Assembly (NCBI GenBank): GCA_964465375.1 | Contig: CAYXIJ010000007.1 | Span: 1-64,000 of the forward strand | Length of the DNA stretch: 64,000 nucleotides | Direction: 5' to 3' | Source of the DNA: CAJWKT01 sp964465375 | Lineage (GTDB): Bacteria > Pseudomonadota > Gammaproteobacteria > Steroidobacterales > Rariloculaceae | The notes under the pieces: model-generated | Seen by the model: the letters and a program-made list of their open reading frames with translations, nothing else | What the model was told of the DNA's origin: nothing | The model's database searches: none | In this document: one piece after another, positions 33,640 through 42,374 of the stretch | How positions within the stretch are numbered: the stretch's first letter is position 1 | Layout: each line of letters begins with the position of its first letter | Program-made: the position numbers and the translations under genes

Positions 33640-34278
33640 TTAATGAAATCTACGAACTAAGTGTGATCTCAAGGACGGCTCAAGATCCTGCCTCACCTGC
33701 ACCAAATTATTTGTAGTGCTCAACGCACTCAACTGTGTGACCTCCAAGTCATCAAACCCGCAGGGATTGATTCGCTTGAACGGCTCTAGCTCCATATCTA
33801 CATTGATTGCGAAACCATGGTATGAACAGTGACGACGCACCCTCAAGCCAACTGCAGCAAGCTTACGACCCTGCACATATACCCCCGGTGCATCACGACG
33901 TCCGTAGGCCTTAACCCCATAAGCAGATACGGTTTCTATTACAGCTCCCTCCAGGGCCTCAACTAAGGACCGAACGCCCATATTGAGTCGTTTAAGGTCG
34001 AGCATTACATAGACCACCAGTTGTCCTGGTCCGTGGTAGGTAACCTGCCCTCCCCGATCAATCCTGACAACGGGAATGTCTCCGGGCGAAAGAAGGTGAG
34101 ATGGGTCCGCACTTAAACCAAGAGTAAAAACCTTGGGATGCTGTACAAACCAAACTTCATCTGCGGATCCGGGTAAGCGTTCATCGGTAAAGCGCTGCAT
34201 CTTAGTCCAAACGTCCGGCAGCGGACGCAAACCCAAATCCCTGCCTACAAAAGGTTTCACAGCGACACTGCTAGACAT
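33640..34278 (-). CDS. lipB: Octanoyltransferase LipB
   Basis: A 212-residue protein that transfers octanoyl from acyl carrier protein to lipoyl domains. The core motif RGGQVTYHGPGQLVVYVML is at about residue 75, the catalytic Lys is in GRKLAAVGLRV, and the catalytic Cys is in the INPCGF segment after HGFAINVDMELEPF. It starts 33 bases after dacA. The usual ybeD homologue between dacA and lipB and lipA downstream are both absent here, so lipoyl synthase must be encoded elsewhere. Confidence 0.95.
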   Translation of the reverse strand: MSSSVAVKPFVGRDLGLRPLPDVWTKMQRFTDERLPGSADEVWFVQHPKVFTLGLSADPSHLLSPGDIPVVRIDRGGQVTYHGPGQLVVYVMLDLKRLNMGVRSLVEALEGAVIETVSAYGVKAYGRRDAPGVYVQGRKLAAVGLRVRRHCSYHGFAINVDMELEPFKRINPCGFDDLEVTQLSALSTTNNLVQVRQDLEPSLRSHLVRRFH

Positions 34279-34311
34279 TGATATGGGAAGGGTCTTCGTG
34301 GAATTCCCTGT

Positions 34312-35472
34312 TCACCGAAGCCAGAGGGTCAGCTCATCTTTCAGTCGGGTCCAGAAACTTCCCTGTTCAACTGGATCCAGGGTAATCAGAGGGACATCAA
34401 GCAATGTATCCTTACCCAGGGAAACCCGAATCTGGCCGACAGCTACCTCCCCGGCAAGGGGTGCAATGAGATCAGCCTCTACCTCTAGATCTGTTGACAA
34501 GGTGTCATAGCTTCCCCGAGGAATTGTGACAAAAAGATCCTCTGCAATGCCCAAAGCAGCCGTTTCTTGGTTTCCGCCCCATACCCGGGCACTGGTAATT
34601 TGCTCACCTGATGTATAAAGCCTATGGGTCTCATAAAATCGGAATCCGTAATTAAGCAAGGCTTGACTACCGCTAGCCCTCGCTTCCGCAGTTGGCATCC
34701 CCATAACGACTGAAATGAGTCGCATTCCAGAACGCTCGGCAGAAGTGACCAAACAGTAACCTGCGTCTTCCGTGTATCCTGTTTTCATGCCGTCTACGGA
34801 TGTGTCCCGCCAGAGCAAAGAATTGCGGTTGTGTTGTGTGATTTCGTTGTAGGTGAATTCACGCTCTGAGTACCAAGAATAGTAATCAGGAAACTCTGTG
34901 ACAATGGCTCGTGCAAGAATAGCCACGTCCCGAGCCGAAGTGTAATGGTCTAAAGAGGAAAGGCCAGTGGAGTTTCGGTAAGAAGTCCCCGTCATACCCA
35001 GTATCTGTGCATACTCATTCATGAGCACTGAAAAAGTATCTTCATCTCCCGCAATATGCTCCGCCAAAGCGACACTCGCATCATTACCGGATTGAATAAT
35101 CATACCTCTTATTAAATCCTCAACCCGAACGCGGGTATTCACCTCAATAAACATTCGCGAACCTTCCGTTCTCCAAGCCTTTTCGCTCACGGTAACTTGA
35201 TCATCTAAACCGATCTGCCCTTGATCAAGAGCATGAAAAACTACATAAGCCGTCATCAATTTTGTCAAGCTTGCTGGATCTAGCCTGAGATCTGGAGTAC
35301 GTTCTGCCAACACTTTGCCGCTAGCAAAATCCAACAAAACAAAACTCTCTGCTCTTAGCTGGGGTGGTTGTGGTATAGGAATTTGGGCGACACTACCCGA
35401 GCACACAAACAAGGATAAAATAAAAACCCGAAATTGAATCACAAACCAAAATTTATGAGGGGAGCTTGTCAT
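34312..35472 (-). CDS. dacA: D-alanyl-D-alanine carboxypeptidase (PBP5/6 family)
   Basis: A 386-residue periplasmic enzyme that trims the terminal D-Ala from peptidoglycan stem peptides. After a signal peptide ending near SGSVAQ come the penicillin-binding motifs SLTK (Ser68 to Lys71, in LDPASLTKLMTAY), SGN in IQSGNDASVAL, and KTG in VDGMKTGYTEDAGYC. The C-terminal PBP5 beta-domain follows, and the end FWTRLKDELTLWLR is the amphipathic helix that holds the protein on the inner membrane. The start codon follows directly on the mltB stop, with GAAGGAG inside mltB, so translation is coupled. Confidence 0.96.
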   Translation of the reverse strand: MTSSPHKFWFVIQFRVFILSLFVCSGSVAQIPIPQPPQLRAESFVLLDFASGKVLAERTPDLRLDPASLTKLMTAYVVFHALDQGQIGLDDQVTVSEKAWRTEGSRMFIEVNTRVRVEDLIRGMIIQSGNDASVALAEHIAGDEDTFSVLMNEYAQILGMTGTSYRNSTGLSSLDHYTSARDVAILARAIVTEFPDYYSWYSEREFTYNEITQHNRNSLLWRDTSVDGMKTGYTEDAGYCLVTSAERSGMRLISVVMGMPTAEARASGSQALLNYGFRFYETHRLYTSGEQITSARVWGGNQETAALGIAEDLFVTIPRGSYDTLSTDLEVEADLIAPLAGEVAVGQIRVSLGKDTLLDVPLITLDPVEQGSFWTRLKDELTLWLR

Positions 35473-36480
35473 CTACAATCGACTCTCCTTCGCCATCTGT
35501 ATGGCCTGTCCCAGCTGATAGATTGCTAGGGCATATTTGACACTTCGATTGTAACGAGTAATAACCCGAAAATTATGGTGCCCCACCCAGTACTCAAGTC
35601 CAGCTTCACCATCCAGAGCAAGCACGGTCGCAGGCGAGGACTCGGGCAACGTGGTCGAAAAAACATAGCCCATATCAGCTAGCGATCCAACTGTATCATT
35701 GAGATTCATGCTGTTGCTTGGCTCCGAACCTGACCAAGACGATGGACGTGTAGCCCAATCTACCACCGGAGCCCCCTCGATCCAGCCATGTACTTTGAAA
35801 TAGTTGGCAATACTCCCGAGGATATCCTGCCAACTACCCCACAAATCACGCTGTCCATCACCGTCTCCGTCAACCGCATAAGCCCGATAACTTGAAGGAA
35901 TAAATTGACCCGCACCCATTGCGCCAGCATATGAGCCAAGCAACTCATCTGGTTCGACTCCCTCTTCTCGAATCAGTAAAAAAAATGCTTCAAGCTCAGA
36001 GGTAAAAAAAGACGAACGGGGCGGATAGGCAAAAGCCAGAGTGGCAAGAGAATCCAACACGCGATAGCGTCCGGTACGCTGCCCGAAAAAGCTCTCAATA
36101 CCAAGAATTGCGAGTAATAGTTCCGGCTCAACGCCATAGTTTGCGCTAGCTTCTTGAATTTCTTCATTGTGAGCAGACCAAAACTCAACTGCCGCGTTGA
36201 TCCGTGCTTCGCTCAAGAACAGTTGTTGGTATTCATGCCAGGTAAGCACTCGCTCCGCAGGCCTTGAGATTGCCTCCAATACCCCTTGGTTAATGCTTGC
36301 ATTACCAAGAACTTCCGCTAAAACCTCACGATCAAAATTATGATCAGACACCATATGATCGATGAACGCCTCGCGAGCAAGGCGAACGGCCTCATCGTCT
36401 ACCTCAACGGTTCTTCCGGCTACAATCAAACTGAAAAAAACTACAACCCCAACAACAATCTTCCGAGTCTTCCTATTCAT
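35473..36480 (-). CDS. mltB: Membrane-bound lytic murein transglycosylase B family
   Basis: A 335-residue periplasmic transglycosylase that cleaves peptidoglycan glycan strands to 1,6-anhydro products. The catalytic Glu is Glu129 in LAILGIESFFGQRTGRY. SYAGAMGAGQFIPSSYRAYA and DGDGDGQRDLWGS, with its acidic metal-binding loop, are family motifs. The N-terminus KIVVGVVVFFSLIVAG is a signal or anchor with no lipobox Cys, so the protein may be soluble or helix-anchored instead of a lipoprotein as in E. coli MltB. It overlaps rodA by four bases. Confidence 0.93.
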   Translation of the reverse strand: MNRKTRKIVVGVVVFFSLIVAGRTVEVDDEAVRLAREAFIDHMVSDHNFDREVLAEVLGNASINQGVLEAISRPAERVLTWHEYQQLFLSEARINAAVEFWSAHNEEIQEASANYGVEPELLLAILGIESFFGQRTGRYRVLDSLATLAFAYPPRSSFFTSELEAFFLLIREEGVEPDELLGSYAGAMGAGQFIPSSYRAYAVDGDGDGQRDLWGSWQDILGSIANYFKVHGWIEGAPVVDWATRPSSWSGSEPSNSMNLNDTVGSLADMGYVFSTTLPESSPATVLALDGEAGLEYWVGHHNFRVITRYNRSVKYALAIYQLGQAIQMAKESRL

Positions 36481-37595
36481 GGTGCTAATAACTTTCTGTG
36501 TCCATTAATCGCAGCCAGCATACCGAATCCTACCATCAGGGTCACCATGGAGGTGCCCCCCGCGCTCACGAGTGGTAGCGGAACACCAACCACCGGCAGT
36601 AAGCCGCATACCATACCGGCATTAACAAAGACATAGAAAAAAAATGTCAAACTCAACCCACCGGCTAACAGTCGTGTGAACGTGTCCTGAGCCTGGGAAG
36701 AAATGTAGAGCCCTCGCGCAACCAAGGCCAAATAAAGAATCAGCAAGAACAATAACCCCAGTAAGCCGAATTCCTCTCCCATGACAGCAAAAATAAAATC
36801 GGTGGAACTTTCTGGTAGAAATTCTAGATGTGCCTGAGTTCCGTTCAACCAGCCCTTTCCAAAAAGCCCACCCGAACCCAGAGCAATTTTGGACTGGATA
36901 ATGTTATAGCCTGCGCCCAAAGGATCAGATTCAGGATTAAAAAAAGTAAATACTCGGGAACGTTGATAAGGCAGCATGTAGTTCCATAATAAAGGCACCG
37001 ATACAGCAGCAGCAAAAACTGCGCCCAAAAGTACCCGGAGACCGATTCCTGCCAACACAATAGTCAAAGTCCCTGCCGCTAACACCAACACAGCGGTTCC
37101 AAGGTCCGGTTGGTCTGCGATTATCAGCGTGGGTACCAACACTATTGAAAGTAAAACAAGAAGCTGACCAAGAGTAGGCGGCAAACGCCTCTCACTCATA
37201 AACCATGCTACTGCCATGGGTACAGCTAACTTCATAAGCTCTGAAGGCTGAAACTGAAAGACACCGAAATCCAGCCAACGATTTGCACCCTGGCTAGCAG
37301 AGCCCATGGCCATTAATAACAAAAGTAACCCCAATGCCAAACAGAAAATCCAAGGTGCCCAAAGCCTAAGAGAATCAGGAGAAACTTGAGAAGCCATAAG
37401 AAAAGCAATAAACGCAACCGCAAAACGCACGGATTGTCGAGCCAGAAGTGCATCGCTTTCATTGGTTGCGCTGTAAAGGACAACCAAACCAATACAACAA
37501 ACTGTCACTGTCAACAGTAATAGCGATGGGTCTATAACTACCCGACTTAAGCCTAAGGATTTCGGCGAAATACCCAAATTTGACTTAAATGTCAC
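36477..37595 (-). CDS. rodA: Peptidoglycan glycosyltransferase RodA
   Basis: A 372-residue SEDS-family membrane protein, the glycan polymerase partner of PBP2 in the elongasome. Family motifs include QPDLGTAVLVLAAGTL, which carries the catalytic Asp, FTFFNPESDPLGAGYNIIQSK, and the C-terminal PVVGVPLPLVSAGGTS. About ten hydrophobic segments span the length. It overlaps mrdA upstream and mltB downstream by four bases each, indicating translational coupling. Known also as mrdB. Confidence 0.97.
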   Translation of the reverse strand: MTFKSNLGISPKSLGLSRVVIDPSLLLLTVTVCCIGLVVLYSATNESDALLARQSVRFAVAFIAFLMASQVSPDSLRLWAPWIFCLALGLLLLLMAMGSASQGANRWLDFGVFQFQPSELMKLAVPMAVAWFMSERRLPPTLGQLLVLLSIVLVPTLIIADQPDLGTAVLVLAAGTLTIVLAGIGLRVLLGAVFAAAVSVPLLWNYMLPYQRSRVFTFFNPESDPLGAGYNIIQSKIALGSGGLFGKGWLNGTQAHLEFLPESSTDFIFAVMGEEFGLLGLLFLLILYLALVARGLYISSQAQDTFTRLLAGGLSLTFFFYVFVNAGMVCGLLPVVGVPLPLVSAGGTSMVTLMVGFGMLAAINGHRKLLAP

Positions 37596-39511
37596 GGCTG
37601 CCTGGGAGCACGATCCACCCCAAGTAGAAAGGCATCTAGCATTTTCCGGGCAACTGTTGCAGCGGTCCCACTATTGCCACCGTTTTCTACCACTACAGCC
37701 ACTGCAATTTCGGGGTCCTCGGCAGGTGCAAACGCAACAAATAAAGCATGGTCACGTAATCGTTCATCAATGCTTTCCTCGTCATATTCCTCTTCCTGCG
37801 CCAAGGAAAAGACCTGCGCAGTTCCCGTCTTCCCAGCAACACGATAGGGCGTGCCCAGCATAGCATTGTGCCCAGTACCAGCAGTCTCTTCCGTTACTCC
37901 AAGCATTGCCTGATGAATTTTCTGATAATATTCAGACTCAACATCTGCTGGACCTTTGAGTTCCTCAGGCTCAAACCAGACGCTCTGCCCATTGACGCCC
38001 TCCTGGGTCCCGATCACAAGCCGCGGCTTGAATCTCTTTCCATGCGTGCCCAAAACTGCGCTTGCGTGAGCAAGTTGTAGAGGGGTCACAAGTGCAAAGC
38101 CTTGGCCAATGCCAGTAATCAATGTTTCTCCTGGGAACCAAACTTGATCCTCTCTCCGTGAAAAATTTTTTTTCTTCCATTCTCTAGAAGGCACAATACC
38201 GCGCCCCTCCCCCACGACATCAAGACCGGTGGTGGAGCCAAAACCGAAATTTTCTAAAGACTCACCCAGGCGATCAATTCCTAGACTTAAGGCCACCTGA
38301 TAGAAAAAAACATCACAAGATTGAACAAGAGCATCATGCAGATCCATGGGTCCATGACCCTCGATTTTCCAGTCACGATATCGGTGTGTATCCCCCGGCA
38401 AACTGAAAAACCCTGGACACATCTCGCGATGTACCGGATCAATTGCCTTTTCTTTAAGGGCTGCAATTCCAAAAAACGGTTTTACCGTAGACCCAGGTGG
38501 GTAAGTACCGGCGATAGCTCGATTGAATAAAGGATGATCAGGATCGCTATCTAATATAGTGAAATCAGCGCGGCTCAGACCTACAGTAAATCGATTAGGA
38601 TCAAAGGAAGGCACACTAACCAGTGTTAATACATCACCAGTTTTTGGTTCTATGGCAATCGCAGCACCCCGAAATCCAACCATTGCCTCTTGCGCAACTA
38701 ACTGCAACCTGACATCTAAACCCAATATCAAATTGTCTCCAGGGACTGGCCATTTTGTTTCCAGATTATTTTGGCTGAGTTCTGTGGTTGACTCCAGTCT
38801 GCTAGATGTTGGATCCAGCAGTATACGACCTTGGGCATTTACCACTTGCTGACGATAGCCAACTTCGCCATGAAGAGATTGCTCATAGCTTCGCTCAATG
38901 CCGCTTCTACCAATTTGAGATGTCCCTGCATAGTTGCTGCGATCAATCCTTTTTAAATCTTCCGGGCTGATGCTTCCCACATACCCAATGGTATGGGCGC
39001 CAATCGCTCCAAAGGGGTAATACCTAATTAGACCCTCTTGAATATCAACCCCAGGAAACTGATGTCTACGAACTGCAAACCGTGAGGCATCTGCTTCGCT
39101 CAAATTGCGCAACTGAACTCGTTCAAAATCCCTCCGTGACCGCACAAGGTCAATTATTTCTTGATGCTCAATAAAATTTGTGAGGCCCAAGGCCTCTAAT
39201 CCAACGAGGGTATTTTCGAGGTCTTCTATCTCCTCTGGAATCATGACCAACTGCCAAGTCGGAAGATTTTCTGCCAGAAGTACCCCATTGCGATCAAACA
39301 CTAAACCTCGAGTAGGAGGTAGGGGCTCAATACGCAACCGGTTTCCTTGGGACAGTTCACTGAAACGCTGATAATCTATGATCTGCAACTGAATCAGACG
39401 CCCAATCAACAAGACCATTAGCATTAAAACGAAAAAAGCGGCAATCATTAGTCGCGAAAGAAACAGCCGTGTCTCACTTTGATGGTCCTTGAGCAGAATA
39501 TTAGAATCCAT
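37592..39511 (-). CDS. mrdA: Penicillin-binding protein 2
   Basis: A 639-residue class B PBP, the transpeptidase of the elongasome. One N-terminal membrane helix (about residues 20 to 42) is followed by the pedestal domain with PPTRGLVFDRNGVLLAENLP. The transpeptidase motifs are in order: STVK in GTYPPGSTVKPFFG around residue 340, SCD in VQSCDVFFYQ, and KTG in VAGKTGTAQVF. Normal family length. The gene starts two bases after mreD and overlaps rodA by four bases. Confidence 0.97.
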   Translation of the reverse strand: MDSNILLKDHQSETRLFLSRLMIAAFFVLMLMVLLIGRLIQLQIIDYQRFSELSQGNRLRIEPLPPTRGLVFDRNGVLLAENLPTWQLVMIPEEIEDLENTLVGLEALGLTNFIEHQEIIDLVRSRRDFERVQLRNLSEADASRFAVRRHQFPGVDIQEGLIRYYPFGAIGAHTIGYVGSISPEDLKRIDRSNYAGTSQIGRSGIERSYEQSLHGEVGYRQQVVNAQGRILLDPTSSRLESTTELSQNNLETKWPVPGDNLILGLDVRLQLVAQEAMVGFRGAAIAIEPKTGDVLTLVSVPSFDPNRFTVGLSRADFTILDSDPDHPLFNRAIAGTYPPGSTVKPFFGIAALKEKAIDPVHREMCPGFFSLPGDTHRYRDWKIEGHGPMDLHDALVQSCDVFFYQVALSLGIDRLGESLENFGFGSTTGLDVVGEGRGIVPSREWKKKNFSRREDQVWFPGETLITGIGQGFALVTPLQLAHASAVLGTHGKRFKPRLVIGTQEGVNGQSVWFEPEELKGPADVESEYYQKIHQAMLGVTEETAGTGHNAMLGTPYRVAGKTGTAQVFSLAQEEEYDEESIDERLRDHALFVAFAPAEDPEIAVAVVVENGGNSGTAATVARKMLDAFLLGVDRAPRQP

Positions 39512-39513
39512 TC

Positions 39514-40002
39514 CTAAATTTCCCTTTCCTTGGCACCCAGCAATCTACCCATAGAAACAAAAACTAACGGCCATAACAATGCGCCGATTGCAACAGGCGC
39601 CCAACGATCTACGGCTGGAACTGTGCGGGCTGCTACTCCATCAGCCCAGAATAAAAGAAATTTGTAGAGTGCTAGTAATACCAATATGGTTACACTCATT
39701 TGCCAGATTGGAAATACCCGAATCCGAAGATGAAAATGGCGAGCAATGTAGGTTACAGCCAAAAGAGCCAGCGCATGTTGCCCAAGCAAAGAGCCATATA
39801 AAGTATCCAAGACTAAACCCAGCCAGAAAGCGGTTAAAAACCCAAAATGGCCTGGTTTAAATAATGACCAATAGACCAGTACTATAGCCACCCAATCAGG
39901 GCGAAGGAACACAATAACCTCGGGCAGCGGTAGGATAGAAAGCAAAAGTGCAATAATTAGGGTACCCAAAGGTAGAAGGGTTTCTGACCAAGAGCTTCCC
40001 AT
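39514..40002 (-). CDS. mreD: Rod shape-determining protein MreD
   Basis: A 162-residue inner-membrane protein with about five hydrophobic segments. Typical MreD features are PEVIVFLRPDWVAIVLVYW, and LGLVLDTLYGSLLGQHALAL with the conserved Asp and Gly. It helps link MreB-MreC to PBP2 and RodA. Its start overlaps the mreC stop by one base, so the two are translationally coupled. Confidence 0.94.
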   Translation of the reverse strand: MGSSWSETLLPLGTLIIALLLSILPLPEVIVFLRPDWVAIVLVYWSLFKPGHFGFLTAFWLGLVLDTLYGSLLGQHALALLAVTYIARHFHLRIRVFPIWQMSVTILVLLALYKFLLFWADGVAARTVPAVDRWAPVAIGALLWPLVFVSMGRLLGAKEREI

Positions 40003-40883
40003 TATTGAACTTCCACCGCAAGGTCAGTAACTTTCTGAGAATCCTCAGCCGTCCAGACCAACATAACTTCACGATCATGATCCAACTCTGACACGGGCTC
40101 TGCAAACACCTCAGCAAAAAACTGTCCAGGCTGAGGTATCACCTGAAGCACACGGGCCACTGGATAACCAGAGGGAAATACACCACCAAGCCCCGAAGAA
40201 ACCAACAAATCGTTCACCTGAATATCAGCGCTGTTTGTAAGATAAGGTAATCGCAATCTCTTAGAATCGCCTGTGCCTACAACGAAAGTGCGCAACCCGT
40301 TGCGAACCACGCTCACTGGTACAGAATGATCTGCATCACTAATGAGTACAACCTCTGCTGAAAAAGGATCTGCTCGCACAATTTGGCCGACGACGCCATC
40401 AGCATCCAAAAGTGCCTGGCCCACATAAACACTATTATTGGTACCACGATTGATAATAAAACGCTGGCGGTAAGGATTTAGATCTACAGAAAGTATCTCA
40501 GCGATTAATACCCGCTCCTCGACCCGAGCACTTGAATCAAGCATGGCGCGCAACCGAACATTCTCAGCCTCAAGAGTAGCAAGTCGCTGAAGACGAACAC
40601 TTGCATTAAGTAGTGCTGAGTTGAGACGTTGATTTTCTGCCAGCATCGCTGAACGAGTTTCGAGATTGCTACTGGCCCAGCTCCAAGTTTTAAATGGCAA
40701 ATCAACCAGAGTTCGCACTGGATATACCACTATACTAAGCGTCTGCCTAACTAAAGACAGATGATCCTTCTGGTAATCAACAAACATAAGAGTAAGGCAA
40801 ATTATTACCAGCCCCAGAAAACGCAGCCCGAGGTAAACCTGCCCATGCTCAAGGCTACCGCTAGATTCTCCTGGGGAACTCAT
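40002..40883 (-). CDS. mreC: Cell shape protein MreC
   Basis: A 293-residue protein with one N-terminal membrane helix (about residues 22 to 40), a coiled coil rich in Leu, Asn and Glu from about 65 to 105 (TRSAMLAENQRLNSALLNAS), then two periplasmic beta-barrels including ILSVDLNPYRQRFIINRGTN and DLLVSSGLGGVFPSGYPVA. The latter is the family's signature near the C-terminal barrel. MreC forms filaments that activate PBP2. It sits 42 bases after mreB. Confidence 0.95.
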   Translation of the reverse strand: MSSPGESSGSLEHGQVYLGLRFLGLVIICLTLMFVDYQKDHLSLVRQTLSIVVYPVRTLVDLPFKTWSWASSNLETRSAMLAENQRLNSALLNASVRLQRLATLEAENVRLRAMLDSSARVEERVLIAEILSVDLNPYRQRFIINRGTNNSVYVGQALLDADGVVGQIVRADPFSAEVVLISDADHSVPVSVVRNGLRTFVVGTGDSKRLRLPYLTNSADIQVNDLLVSSGLGGVFPSGYPVARVLQVIPQPGQFFAEVFAEPVSELDHDREVMLVWTAEDSQKVTDLAVEVQ

Positions 40884-40925
40884 CGCGTATGCCTACTCCC
40901 TTGAATCTAAGCGCTTCTCAATTGA

Positions 40926-41972
40926 TCACTCTACGTCAAAAGCGCCTGGACCATACTGATCTAAAAGTTCTAGCACGCGACCGCCACCCCTAGCCACACA
41001 AGTGAGAGGCTCATCGGCCACTACTACAGGTAAACCGGTTTCTTCAGTTAATAGCTTTTCTATGTCTGTCAACAATGAGCTGCCTCCGGTCAATACGATT
41101 CCACGTTCCGCCACGTCTGCGCCAAGCTCCGGAGGAGTTTGTTCCAGTGCAGTCTTCACAGCTCCAACGATGCCCTGCAGAGGCTCTGAGAGTGCCTCCA
41201 AAATCTCATTGCTGTTTAGAGTAAAACTCCGCGGGATGCCCTCAGCAAGGTTTCTGCCTTTCACGGAGATCTCCCTAACATCTCGCCCAGGATACGCAGA
41301 TCCCACCTCGTGTTTAATACGTTCAGCCGTAGCTTCGCCGATCAGAATACCGTAGTTGCGTCTAACATAAGCGATAATTGACTCATCAAAGCGATCCCCT
41401 CCAATGCGAACTGAAGCCGCATAAACAATGCCGTTCAAAGAAATCACTGCAACCTCCGACGTGCCACCGCCGATATCCAATACCATGGAGCCGCGGGCTT
41501 CATGCACAGGCATACCTGCACCTATCGCTGCCGCCATAGGCTCCTCCACCAAATAGACCCTGCGGGCCCCTGCGCCAGCTGCAGATTCACGAATAGCGCG
41601 TCTCTCAACCTGGGTAGAACCATAAGGCACGCACACCAATACTCGGGGGCTGGGCCTGAAATAACGTCCACCGTGGGCTTTCTTTATGAAATGCTGCAAC
41701 ATCTTCTCGGTAATCGTGAAATCTGCTATAACGCCGTCTTTCAGGGGCCGAATAGCTGTAATGTTTCCAGGTGTGCGGCCTAGCATATTCTTCGCATCTG
41801 TCCCCACAGCCTCTAAAACCTTACCTCCTCTAACAGAACCATTCTCACGAACAGCCACCACAGATGGCTCTGCCAGAACAATACCTCTACCTCGAACGTA
41901 TATCAGTGTATTGGCGGTGCCCAGATCGATGGACATGTCATTCGAAAAATGGCCGAGAAAATTCTTGAGCAT
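40926..41972 (-). CDS. mreB: Rod shape-determining actin homologue MreB
   Basis: A 348-residue actin-fold ATPase. Phosphate-1 motif SIDLGTANTLIYVRGRG is at residues 14 to 30, phosphate-2 is in MVLDIGGGTSEVAVISL, and the adenosine motif is GIVLTGGSSLLTDIEK. The N-terminal amphipathic stretch MLKNFLGHFSND is the membrane-binding helix of gammaproteobacterial MreB. It is the first gene of the nine-gene minus-strand operon and is divergent from gatC, with 107 bases between. Confidence 0.98.
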   Translation of the reverse strand: MLKNFLGHFSNDMSIDLGTANTLIYVRGRGIVLAEPSVVAVRENGSVRGGKVLEAVGTDAKNMLGRTPGNITAIRPLKDGVIADFTITEKMLQHFIKKAHGGRYFRPSPRVLVCVPYGSTQVERRAIRESAAGAGARRVYLVEEPMAAAIGAGMPVHEARGSMVLDIGGGTSEVAVISLNGIVYAASVRIGGDRFDESIIAYVRRNYGILIGEATAERIKHEVGSAYPGRDVREISVKGRNLAEGIPRSFTLNSNEILEALSEPLQGIVGAVKTALEQTPPELGADVAERGIVLTGGSSLLTDIEKLLTEETGLPVVVADEPLTCVARGGGRVLELLDQYGPGAFDVE

Positions 41973-42079
41973 TGGAGCGTAAGACCGCTAATAAAAAAAA
42001 GTTAGTCACTTTAGCAATGGGTAGGACAATGGGCAAGACGAGGTGTATAGTTATCGTGCATTGACCTACGGCAGACATT
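41973..42079. promoter_or_regulatory. Divergent promoter region of mreB and gatC
   Basis: A 107-base AT-rich gap between the divergent mreB and gatC starts must carry promoters for both operons. It contains an A-run (AAAAAAAAG near 41992) and several TTAG/TTAT boxes, but I cannot assign -35 and -10 elements with confidence. Confidence 0.4.
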
Positions 42080-42367
42080 GTGTCACTCACCCGAGAAGAC
42101 GTTCAAAAACTTTGTGTACTTGCTCGACTGGAGATCACGCCTGACGAGATGGCGGATGTCTTGACGAAACTTTCAGACATAGTAGATCTGGTAAGTCAAC
42201 TGGAAGCTGAAGATACCACTGATGTGGTCCCGATGGCGCATCCTCTGGATCAGACACAGAAACTGCGCCCCGACCAAATAACCGAGACAGACAAACACCA
42301 GCTTTACCAGAAAAATGCGCCATTAGTTGAGGAAGACCTCTACCTTGTACCCAAGGTCATCGAATAA
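42080..42367 (+). CDS. gatC: Glu-tRNA(Gln)/Asp-tRNA(Asn) amidotransferase subunit C
   Basis: A 95-residue small subunit with a GTG start and weak ribosome-binding site. LTREDVQKLCVLARLEITPD and KLSDIVDLVSQLEAEDT are the helix and belt that wrap around GatA, and VPMAHPLDQTQKLRPD matches the family C-terminus. GatCAB amidates Glu on mischarged tRNA(Gln), and Asp on tRNA(Asn) where AsnRS is lacking. First gene of gatCAB. Confidence 0.94.
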   Translation: MSLTREDVQKLCVLARLEITPDEMADVLTKLSDIVDLVSQLEAEDTTDVVPMAHPLDQTQKLRPDQITETDKHQLYQKNAPLVEEDLYLVPKVIE

Positions 42368-42374
42368 TTCAGAG

